Source: Thermoleophilia bacterium
Lineage (GTDB): Bacteria > Actinomycetota > Thermoleophilia > Gaiellales > Gaiellaceae
DNA: 6,076 bases
Reading direction: 5' to 3'
NCBI GenBank assembly: GCA_014534155.1
Contig: JACVSB010000117.1
Location: forward strand, 1-6,076
Below the pieces are notes generated by a model. That model saw only the letters and a program-made list of their open reading frames with translations, did no database searches and was not told where the DNA came from. Below are positions 1 to 4,924 of the stretch, in pieces (the first letter of the stretch is position 1; the number at the start of each line of letters is the position of its first letter). The position numbers and the translations under genes were made by a program.

Positions 1-372
1 CGCTACGCGGACTCGGACACCTTCCACCCGCTCTTCCTGTACGAGTCGCTCTGGAGCCTGCTGGGCGTCCTCGTCCTCCTCCTCGTCTGGCGCTCCCGGC
101 GCGTCCGGCCGCCCGGCCTCTTCTGCCTCTACGTCGCCTGGTACACGTTCGGCCGCTTCTTCCTCGAGTTTGTACGCACGGACGAGGCGCACGAGCTTCT
201 CGGCCTGCGGCTGAACAACTACGTCGCCCTCGCCCTCTTCCTGGCCTCCCTCGCCGCTTTGTGGTGGGCGCTGGGGGGCGCGGGGCCCGCGCCCGGCGAT
301 CCGGCGCGCCCCGCGCCGACGCCCGCGCGGTCGATGGCCGTGCCCAAGGGCCGCGTCCGGCCCCGCCGCTAG
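1..372 (+). CDS. lgt: Prolipoprotein diacylglyceryl transferase, C-terminal part (5' end outside window)
   Basis: Lgt is an inner-membrane enzyme that transfers diacylglycerol from phosphatidylglycerol to the lipobox cysteine of prolipoproteins, the first step of lipoprotein maturation. The reading frame is open from base 1 and ends at TAG 370-372, giving 123 visible residues. Two family signatures are readable. FHPLFLYES lies at visible residues 8-16, and GRFFLEFVRTD lies at 51-61; the second contains the arginine region known to be essential in the Escherichia coli enzyme. Three hydrophobic segments (about 13-30, 39-58 and 72-91) fit the final membrane helices. The tail after residue 91 is rich in Pro, Ala and Arg and probably cytoplasmic. 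The start, signal region and first half are missing because of the window edge, with no sign of a broken gene. scpA follows after 10 bp, so co-transcription is likely. Identification rests on motifs and is firm. Confidence 0.93.
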   Translation, partial: RYADSDTFHPLFLYESLWSLLGVLVLLLVWRSRRVRPPGLFCLYVAWYTFGRFFLEFVRTDEAHELLGLRLNNYVALALFLASLAALWWALGGAGPAPGDPARPAPTPARSMAVPKGRVRPRR

Positions 373-382
373 CCTCGCCCGC

Positions 383-1102
383 ATGCCGGTCACGCCGGTG
401 CGCGAGCTCCCCCTCGACCTCGAGGCCTTCGAGGGCCCCTTCGACCTCCTCCTCACCCTCGTCCTGCGCGAGGAGCTCGAGCTGGTCGAGGTCGAGATCG
501 CGGCGATCGTGCTCGCCTTCTGCGAGCGCGTCCGCTCGCCGCACGACCTCGAGGCCTGCGGCGAGTTCCTCGTCCTCGTGGCCTCCCTCCTCGAGCTCAA
601 GGTGCGCGAGCTCTTCCCGGAGGCGCCTCCCGCCGAGCTCGAGCCCGAGGAGGCCGCGCAGGAGCTCGCCGAGCGCCTGGCCGAGTACCGCCGCTTCCGC
701 GCGGCGGCGGGGTGGCTGGCCGAGCGGCTGGCGTGCGAGGGCGAGCGCTGGTTTCGGATCGCCCCCGCGCCGCTTGCGCCCCCGCGCGCGCCGCCGGCCG
801 TGCCTCCGCAGGAGCCCGCCAGGCTCGCGGCCGCGCTGCGCCGTCTCGCGGCGGAGCCGCCCGCGCCCTCGCTTCGCCACCTCGGGACGTTCCCGCCCGT
901 CGCCGCCTTCCTGGAGCGCTTCCGCTCGCTCCTTCGCCGCCGGCGGAGCTTCGTGTTCGACCGCGAGGTGGAGGGTCTCTCGCGCGTGGAGCAGGCGGTC
1001 GCCTTCCTGGCGGTGCTCGAGCTGCGCAAGGCGGGCGAGGTGACGCTGGCCCAGCCTTCGCCCTTCCAACCGATCGCGGTCGCGCCGTGCAACCCAGCCT
1101 GA
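383..1102 (+). CDS. scpA: Segregation and condensation protein A (kleisin)
   Basis: ScpA is the kleisin subunit that bridges the heads of the SMC dimer and recruits ScpB, helping to condense and separate chromosomes. The 239 residues match the usual 230-260. The N-terminal SMC-binding domain shows FEGPFDLLLTLV (16-27), equivalent to the family's F-GPLDLLL signature. A helix ending LLELKVRELFPE (69-80) corresponds to the family's LL-IKSR-LLP motif. An Ala/Pro-rich linker (about 127-146) is followed by a C-terminal winged helix with AVAFLAVLELRKAGEVTLAQ (205-224), equivalent to the family's FLALLEL..EG.V...Q block. ATG 383 is the only ATG or GTG that places the conserved N-terminus correctly; no strong ribosome binding site precedes it, and translation may be coupled to lgt 10 bp upstream. 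scpB overlaps its 3' end. The smc gene itself is not in the window. Confidence 0.93.
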   Translation: MPVTPVRELPLDLEAFEGPFDLLLTLVLREELELVEVEIAAIVLAFCERVRSPHDLEACGEFLVLVASLLELKVRELFPEAPPAELEPEEAAQELAERLAEYRRFRAAAGWLAERLACEGERWFRIAPAPLAPPRAPPAVPPQEPARLAAALRRLAAEPPAPSLRHLGTFPPVAAFLERFRSLLRRRRSFVFDREVEGLSRVEQAVAFLAVLELRKAGEVTLAQPSPFQPIAVAPCNPA

Positions 1103-1683
1103 GGGTGGTGGACAACCCGGTCGACCGGGTCGCCCGCGTCCTCGAAGGCCTCCTCGTCGTGGCGCCGCAGCCGCTCTCCCTGGCCGACCTCGTGGAGGCG
1201 ACGGGGGAGGAGCGCGAGCGCGTAGAGACCGCCCTGGGGCTCCTCGCCGGGCGCTACCGCGAGGGCAGAAGCGGGATCGTGCTCGAGCAGGTGGCCGGCG
1301 GCTTCGGCTTGCGCGCCGCGCGGGAGGCCGCGGGCGCGTGCGCCCGCCTGTTCGAGCGCCCGGTGCAGCGGGGCCTCTCCCAGGCGGCGCTCGAGACGCT
1401 CGCCGTCGTCGCCTACCTCGGGCCGGTCAGCCGCCCGGAGATCGCCCGCATCCGCGGCGTCGCGGCCGACTCAGCCGTGGCCGGGCTCGTGGAGCGAGGC
1501 CTCATCGCCGAGGCCGGGCGCGAGGACGAGGGCGGCCCCGTCCGCTACCGGACGACGACACTCTTCGAGCGCGTCTTCGCGCTGGCCGGGCCGGGGGAGC
1601 TCCCGCCGCTCGAGGACGTGGGCGGCGACGCGGAGGCGATTCGCGCGCGGCTCGAGGCGGTGGCCGAACGGCGCGGCGCCTAG
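1087..1683 (+). CDS. scpB: Segregation and condensation protein B
   Basis: ScpB forms a dimer of winged-helix proteins that binds the ScpA linker and regulates the SMC-ScpAB complex. From GTG 1087 it has 198 residues, the family size. The first winged helix includes VLEGLLVVAPQPLSLADLVE (18-37). The second carries the strongest signature, LSQAALETLAVVAYLGPVSR (97-116), followed by EIARIRGVAADSAVAGLVERGLI and then RYRTTTLFERVFAL and ELPPLEDV, all in family order. The conserved RGV-SD motif reads RGVAADS. The start is uncertain. GTG 1087 overlaps scpA by 16 bp; GTG 1105 and GTG 1108 lie just beyond the scpA stop and would also keep the whole fold. None has a well-spaced ribosome binding site, so translational coupling to scpA is likely. 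The frame stays open much further upstream across scpA, but that stretch does not resemble ScpB. Confidence 0.92.
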   Translation: MQPSLRVVDNPVDRVARVLEGLLVVAPQPLSLADLVEATGEERERVETALGLLAGRYREGRSGIVLEQVAGGFGLRAAREAAGACARLFERPVQRGLSQAALETLAVVAYLGPVSRPEIARIRGVAADSAVAGLVERGLIAEAGREDEGGPVRYRTTTLFERVFALAGPGELPPLEDVGGDAEAIRARLEAVAERRGA

Positions 1684-1698
1684 GCCGCTGGCGGCCTA
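1681..1698. repeat. Inverted repeat spanning the stop codons of scpB and the GYD gene
   Basis: TAGGCCGC-TG-GCGGCCTA is a perfect 8-bp inverted repeat with a 2-bp centre; as RNA it would fold as a 7-bp stem with a 4-nt loop. The left arm starts with the scpB stop TAG (1681-1683). The right arm ends with CTA, the minus-strand stop of the GYD gene (1696-1698). It is symmetrical, so it could act as a shared terminator or as a 3'-end stabilising hairpin for both transcripts. No T tract follows on either strand, so it is not a classical intrinsic terminator. Confidence 0.6.
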
Positions 1699-1986
1699 CA
1701 CCCCCCGCACGATCCGCTCGGCCTCGTCGCGCGTGAACCCGCGCAGCGTCTCCGTCGTGACCTCGCCGTGGCGCGCGACGGAGATGAGGATCTGGTAGGC
1801 GGTCTCGTCGTCCGGGGCGTCGAAGATCTCGACCAGGTCGAAGCGCCCGAGCGTCACGTAGGTGTCGATCAGGCGCCCGCCGCGCTCGTGGATTGCGCGC
1901 TCGGCCTCCTCGATCCGGTCGCGCCACGCCGGCAGGCCGCCGATCCCCTGCGACGTCCACTTCATGAGGGAGACGTAGACCGGCAC
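1696..1986 (-). CDS. GYD domain-containing protein, function unknown
   Basis: This is a 96-residue protein that fits the GYD domain family (Pfam GYD), small alpha/beta proteins without an established function. The visible match is the N-terminal strand VPVYVSLMKWTSQGI, then a helix (about residues 23-35, ERAIHERGG) and the core GRFDLVEIFDAPDDETAYQI (47-66), where the family's G-(Y/F)-D triplet reads GRFD. The end is TTETLRGFTRDEAERIV. GTG 1986 was chosen because it starts exactly at the family's usual M-P-x-Y-V beginning. The frame continues open far upstream, antisense to the pseudouridine synthase gene, but that extension has no GYD-like sequence. No Shine-Dalgarno sequence precedes the GTG; a -10-like CATGAT lies 6 nt upstream. 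The gene is solitary on its strand, converging with scpB across 12 bp and divergent from the pseudouridine synthase gene. Stress-response or ligand-binding roles have been guessed for such alpha/beta barrels, but nothing here decides it. Confidence 0.85.
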   Translation of the reverse strand: MPVYVSLMKWTSQGIGGLPAWRDRIEEAERAIHERGGRLIDTYVTLGRFDLVEIFDAPDDETAYQILISVARHGEVTTETLRGFTRDEAERIVRGV

Positions 1987-1992
1987 GCGCTG

Positions 1993-1998
1993 ATCATG
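1993..1998 (-). promoter_or_regulatory. Candidate -10 box for the GYD gene (leaderless start)
   Basis: On the minus strand CATGAT matches TATAAT at four of six positions and ends 6 nt before GTG 1986, so transcription would begin at or next to the start codon. A weak -35-like TTAGGA lies 18 nt further upstream (minus strand, near 2017-2022) and matches TTGACA at only three positions. The lack of a ribosome binding site agrees with a leaderless transcript, but the boxes are degenerate. Confidence 0.35.
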
Positions 1999-2023
1999 AC
2001 CGTTGTCGGCGCGATCTCCTAAT
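1996..2023 (+). promoter_or_regulatory. Weak candidate promoter for the pseudouridine synthase gene
   Basis: In the 90-bp divergent region, ATGACC (1996-2001, four of six to TTGACA) is followed after 16 bp by CCTAAT (2018-2023, four of six to TATAAT). Transcription would start near 2030 and give a 5' leader of about 45 nt containing the visible ribosome binding site. It overlaps the candidate minus-strand -10 box of the GYD gene, so the two could compete. This is consensus matching by eye only. Confidence 0.3.
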
Positions 2024-2049
2024 CGTCGCCGGCATCGGGTGATCGCGTC
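2008..2049. repeat. Inverted repeat in the GYD / pseudouridine synthase intergenic region
   Basis: CGCGATC (2010-2016) and GATCGCG (2041-2047) are perfect reverse complements 24 bp apart. If a G-T wobble is allowed the arms extend to 2008 and 2049. The repeat surrounds the candidate -10 of the downstream gene. It could be an operator or a hairpin in the leader, but arms of this length also arise by chance in DNA this GC-rich. Confidence 0.3.
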
Positions 2050-2062
2050 CGCGGGCGCCAGC

Positions 2063-2067
2063 AGGAG
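2063..2067 (+). promoter_or_regulatory. Ribosome binding site of the pseudouridine synthase gene
   Basis: AGGAG ends 9 nt before GTG 2077. It decides the start. An ATG at 2069 is closer to the site but runs into TGA after five codons, while GTG 2077 begins exactly at the S4-domain N-terminus. It is the only strong Shine-Dalgarno sequence correctly placed for a start codon in this window. Confidence 0.8.
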
Positions 2068-2076
2068 AATGGCCTC

Positions 2077-2799
2077 GTGCGGCTGAACGCCTACCTTGCC
2101 CGGGCGGGGATCGCCTCGCGGCGCTCCTCCGAGGAGCTCGTCCGCGCCGGGCGCGTGCGCGTGAACGGCGAGGTCGCGGGCCTTGCGACCTACGTGGACG
2201 CAGGCGACCGGGTCGAGGTGGACGGGCGGCCGGTCGCGCCGGAGCCGCCCGCCTACGTGCTCCTGCACAAGCCGGCCGGCGTCCTCACGACGGCGCGCGA
2301 CCCGCGGGGTCGGCGGACGGTCGTCGACCTCGTCGGCCACGAGCGGCGCGTCGTCCCCGTGGGGCGCCTCGACGCGGACACGACCGGGGCGCTCCTCCTC
2401 ACGAACGACGGGCCGCTCGCGCACCGGCTCGCGCACCCCCGCTACGGGGTGGACAAGGTCTACGTAGCCGAGGTGGAAGGGAGCCCGGGCGAGGAGGCGC
2501 TCGCACGCCTGCGCGCCGGGGTCGAGCTCGAGGACGGCCGCACCGCTCCCGCGGAGATCCGCCGCCTGGGGGCAAACCGGGTCGAGCTGACGCTGCACGA
2601 GGGGCGAAAGCACCAGGTCAAGCGGATGCTCGCCGCCGTCGGCCACCCCGTCCGCCGCCTGCACCGGGCCCGCTACGCCGGTCTCGGCGTGGACGGGCTC
2701 TCCCCAGGCCAGTGGCGGACGCTCTCGGGGGGCGAGGTCGCCGCGCTGCGCGAGCGGACGCGGGGCGGCGGCGCCCGCTCCGGCGCGCGTCGCGCTTAG
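2077..2799 (+). CDS. rluB: RsuA/RluB/RluE/RluF family rRNA pseudouridine synthase (RluB-like)
   Basis: It is predicted to isomerise a specific uridine in ribosomal RNA to pseudouridine; 23S rRNA in the peptidyl-transferase region is the likely target if it is a true RluB. The 240 residues begin with an S4 RNA-binding domain (about 1-60: RLNAYLARAGIASRRSSEEL, then RVRVNGEVA). The catalytic domain follows with YVLLHKPAGVLTTARDPRGR, then the signature PVGRLDADTTGALLLTNDG, in which Asp99 is the predicted catalytic residue. KVYVAEVEG and GRKHQVKRMLAAVGHPV complete the family order. The last 15 or so residues are a basic Arg/Gly/Ala-rich tail. GTG 2077 is supported by AGGAG at 2063-2067. The gene is flanked by minus-strand genes on both sides and ends 4 bp inside trpS. 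The family is certain; RluB rather than a paralogue is inferred from domain layout and from rluB commonly lying near scpAB. Confidence 0.93.
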   Translation: MRLNAYLARAGIASRRSSEELVRAGRVRVNGEVAGLATYVDAGDRVEVDGRPVAPEPPAYVLLHKPAGVLTTARDPRGRRTVVDLVGHERRVVPVGRLDADTTGALLLTNDGPLAHRLAHPRYGVDKVYVAEVEGSPGEEALARLRAGVELEDGRTAPAEIRRLGANRVELTLHEGRKHQVKRMLAAVGHPVRRLHRARYAGLGVDGLSPGQWRTLSGGEVAALRERTRGGGARSGARRA

Positions 2800-3815
2800 C
2801 GCCCGACCGGCCGGGCCGCGCCTTCCGCCCTCGCCGACGAGGCGACGAAGCCCATGCGGTCGAGCATGGCGGCGAGCGTCTGCCCGGAGACCTCACGCGC
2901 CTTCTCGGCGCCGCGCGCGAGCAGCCGCTCGAGCTCCGAGGGGTCGGAGCGAAGCTCGCCGTAGCGCGCCTGGATGGGGGCGAGGAGCTCGACCACGGCC
3001 TCGGCCACGTCCCCCTTGAAGCGGCCGTAGCCCTGGCCGTCGTAGCGCGCCTCCACAGACTCGGGCGGCTCTCCCGTCGCGACGGCCATGATCTCGATCA
3101 GGTTCGAGATCCCCGGCTTTTCCTGCGCGCGGCGGACGTCCGCGCCGGAGTCGGTCACGGCCGTCTTGAACTTCTTGCGCACGGCCTCGGGGGTGTCGAG
3201 CAGGCGGACCGTCCCCTGCGCCGTGCCGCCCGTGGTGGACATCTTCCGCTCCGGCTCCTGCAGGTCCATGATCCGCGCGCCCACGGGCGGCGCCACCATC
3301 GCGGGGAGCGTGAGCGTCTCGCCGTAGCGCGCGTTGAAGCGCTCCGCGATGTCGCGGGCGAGCTCGATGTGCTGGCGCTGGTCCTCGCCCACCGGGACGG
3401 CGTCCGTCCGGTAGAGGAGGATGTCGGCCGCCTGCAGGACGGGGTAGGTGAAGAGGCCGGCGGAGACGAACTCCTGGCGCTCGGCCTTCTCCTTGAACTG
3501 GGTCATGCGGCGCAGCTCGCCGAAGCTCGTCGTCGCGGAGAGAAGCCACGCGCCCTGCGCGTGCGCAGCCACGTGGCTCTGGACGAAGACCGTCGAGCGC
3601 TCCGGCTCGAGGCCGGTGGCGAAGAGCATGGCCGCGAGGCCGAGCGTCTGCTCGCGCAGCTCGCCGGGGTCGTACTCGACGGTGATCGAGTGCAGGTCGA
3701 CGATGCAGAAGTAGGCCTGCCCGCGCTCCTGCATCGCGGCGTACTGGCGGAACCCGCCGCTCCAGTTGCCGAGGTGCTTGTCCCCGGTCGGCTGGATGCC
3801 CGAGAAGACCCTCAC
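2796..3815 (-). CDS. trpS: Tryptophanyl-tRNA synthetase
   Basis: TrpRS is a cytoplasmic class I aminoacyl-tRNA synthetase that charges tRNA-Trp with tryptophan using ATP. The 339 residues are the family size. The N-terminus VFSGIQPTGDKHLGNW holds the HIGH-like motif (KHLGN, 13-17). AADILLY (129-135) carries the Asp used for tryptophan recognition in studied TrpRS. GEDQRQHIELARDIAERFN (143-161) is a strong family block. The second signature loop reads KMSTT (191-195) instead of KMSKS and is followed by GGTAQGTV before KKFKTAVTDSG. GTG 3815 is the start; the nearby ATG at 3825 is out of frame. There is no ribosome binding site, but TAGCAT lies 8 nt upstream, suggesting a leaderless mRNA. The gene is divergent from the DAHP synthase gene and its TAA overlaps the TAG of the pseudouridine synthase gene. 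I see no T-box or Trp attenuator, and the 68-bp upstream region leaves little room for one. Confidence 0.96.
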   Translation of the reverse strand: MRVFSGIQPTGDKHLGNWSGGFRQYAAMQERGQAYFCIVDLHSITVEYDPGELREQTLGLAAMLFATGLEPERSTVFVQSHVAAHAQGAWLLSATTSFGELRRMTQFKEKAERQEFVSAGLFTYPVLQAADILLYRTDAVPVGEDQRQHIELARDIAERFNARYGETLTLPAMVAPPVGARIMDLQEPERKMSTTGGTAQGTVRLLDTPEAVRKKFKTAVTDSGADVRRAQEKPGISNLIEIMAVATGEPPESVEARYDGQGYGRFKGDVAEAVVELLAPIQARYGELRSDPSELERLLARGAEKAREVSGQTLAAMLDRMGFVASSARAEGAARPVGR

Positions 3816-3823
3816 GCGCGCCC

Positions 3824-3829
3824 ATGCTA
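3824..3829 (-). promoter_or_regulatory. Candidate -10 box of trpS (leaderless start)
   Basis: On the minus strand TAGCAT fits the actinobacterial -10 pattern TANNNT and ends 8 nt before GTG 3815, so the transcript could start at the start codon. GCGCGC runs flank it on both sides. I find no convincing -35 at 16-18 bp. No Shine-Dalgarno sequence is present in the same stretch, which supports the leaderless reading. Confidence 0.5.
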
Positions 3830-3870
3830 CGCGCGCTCACGGCGAGGGACGCGGCGCTTCCACGCCGATC

Positions 3871-3876
3871 TAGACT
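3871..3876 (+). promoter_or_regulatory. Candidate -10 box of the DAHP synthase gene (leaderless start)
   Basis: TAGACT fits TANNNT and ends 7 nt before GTG 3884, so transcription would start on or beside the start codon. No clear -35 is seen at the expected distance. It lies 41 bp from the trpS -10 box on the opposite strand, making this a compact divergent promoter pair. It would drive both the DAHP synthase and prephenate dehydrogenase genes. Confidence 0.5.
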
Positions 3877-3883
3877 CGAAACC

Positions 3884-4924
3884 GTGGCGGCGAACGGGGC
3901 TCCGGAGCTTCTGATCGTGATGAGCGCGACCGCGAGCGAGGAGCAGGTCGACGAGGTCGTCTCGCGCCTCGCCGAGGCGGGTGCCCACGCGCAGGTGACC
4001 CCCGGCCGCGACGCGACCGTGATCGGGGCCGTCGGCGAGCGCGAGCTCCTGGCCGCGCTCCCGCTCGAGGGCTTCGCGGGGGTTGAGCAGGTGCTCCCGA
4101 TCCTGAAGCCGTACAAGCTCGTCTCGCGCGAGATGCGCCGCGCGCCGACCGTGATCGAGGCACGCGGACGGCGCGTCGGGGACGGCTACTTCGGCCTGAT
4201 TGCGGGCCCCTGCACGGTCGAGTACCGCGAGCAGACGCTCGCGACCGCGCGCGCCGTCGCCGAGGCCGGAGCGACCATGCTGCGCGGCGGCGCCTTCAAG
4301 CCGCGGACCTCGCCCTACTCCTTCCAGGGCCTCGGCGTGGAGGGGCTCGCGATCCTGGCCGAAGCGCGCGCGGAGACCGGCCTCCCGCTCGTCACGGAGC
4401 TCGTCGACCCCCGCCACGTGGCCGACGTCGTGGAGACGACGGACGTGGTGCAGATCGGGGCGCGCAACATGCAGAACTTCTCGCTCCTCGCCGAGGCGGG
4501 GCGCGCCGGGAAGCCCGTCCTCCTCAAGCGCGGGCCCTCGGCCACGGTCGAGGAGCTCCTCATGGCGGCGGAGTACGTCGTCCGCGAGGGGAACCAGCAG
4601 GTGATCCTCTGCGAGCGGGGGATCCGCACGTTCGAGCGCTCGACTCGCTACACGCTCGACATCGGCGCCATCCCGGTGCTGAAGGCGGAGACGCACCTGC
4701 CCGTGATCGTCGACCCCTCGCACGCCGCCGGCAAGAAGGACCTCGTGGCGCCGCTCGCGCGCGCAGCGGTGGCGGCGGGAGCGGATGGGATCATCGTGGA
4801 GGCACACCCGGCGCCCGAGGAGGCGCTCTGCGACGGCCCGCAGCTCCTGCCGACGGGCGAGTTCGGCGCGTTCGCCGACGAGATCCGGACGCTCGCGTCG
4901 CTCATGGGCCGCGTCGTCGGGTGA
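3884..4924 (+). CDS. aroF: 3-deoxy-7-phosphoheptulonate (DAHP) synthase, type I-beta with N-terminal regulatory domain
   Basis: The enzyme condenses phosphoenolpyruvate and erythrose 4-phosphate to DAHP, the entry step of the shikimate pathway. From GTG 3884 there are 346 residues, against 338 in the Thermotoga maritima enzyme it closely resembles. Residues about 8-75 form a ferredoxin-like domain (LLIVMSATASEEQ to QVLPILKPYKL), which in that enzyme mediates tyrosine feedback. The barrel shows IAGPCTVE, LRGGAFKPRTSPYSFQGLG, VQIGARNMQNF, VLLKRG, ILCERGIRTFE, VDPSHAAGKKDL and IIVEAHP. The metal ligands appear as Cys110, His280, Glu306 and Asp317, each 8 residues after the T. maritima ligands as I recall them. 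A longer start (ATG 3824) adds 20 unconserved residues and covers the promoters. GGAG at 3904-3907 precedes GTG 3917 and ATG 3920, but those starts would delete the first strand of the regulatory domain. The symbol follows common usage; aroG and aroA are also used for such enzymes. Confidence 0.94.
   Translation: MAANGAPELLIVMSATASEEQVDEVVSRLAEAGAHAQVTPGRDATVIGAVGERELLAALPLEGFAGVEQVLPILKPYKLVSREMRRAPTVIEARGRRVGDGYFGLIAGPCTVEYREQTLATARAVAEAGATMLRGGAFKPRTSPYSFQGLGVEGLAILAEARAETGLPLVTELVDPRHVADVVETTDVVQIGARNMQNFSLLAEAGRAGKPVLLKRGPSATVEELLMAAEYVVREGNQQVILCERGIRTFERSTRYTLDIGAIPVLKAETHLPVIVDPSHAAGKKDLVAPLARAAVAAGADGIIVEAHPAPEEALCDGPQLLPTGEFGAFADEIRTLASLMGRVVG

Noticed and set aside
261..1043. A 260-residue plus-strand frame with long Ser/Arg runs across lgt and scpA.
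   Set aside because: This is an out-of-frame reading of Ala/Leu/Glu-rich scpA codons, with low-complexity sequence and no family features.
712..1086. The scpB frame stays open across most of scpA, suggesting a 323-residue ScpB with an N-terminal extension.
   Set aside because: The extra residues are Ala/Arg/Gly-rich with no ScpB similarity, and the region is better explained by scpA in another frame. High GC removes stop codons.
1987..2664. The GYD frame continues open upstream, giving a 322-residue fusion antisense to the pseudouridine synthase gene.
   Set aside because: GYD proteins begin at the M-P-x-Y-V strand encoded at GTG 1986, and the extension lies opposite a clearly conserved gene.
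2807..2814. CCGGCCGG palindrome near the trpS end as a terminator.
   Set aside because: It lies inside the trpS coding region, has no loop or T tract, and such GC palindromes are common in this composition.
3824..3883. ATG 3824 as the DAHP synthase start.
   Set aside because: It would add 20 residues absent from homologues I know, and the stretch contains both candidate promoters.
2712..3914. A 400-residue plus-strand open frame over trpS.
   Set aside because: Its codons mirror trpS on the opposite strand and the product has no recognisable motif.
3904..3922. GGAG followed by GTG 3917 or ATG 3920 as the DAHP synthase start.
   Set aside because: Spacing is acceptable, but starting there removes the first beta strand (ELLIV) of the regulatory domain, which aligns with the start of the Thermotoga enzyme. 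It remains a minor alternative.
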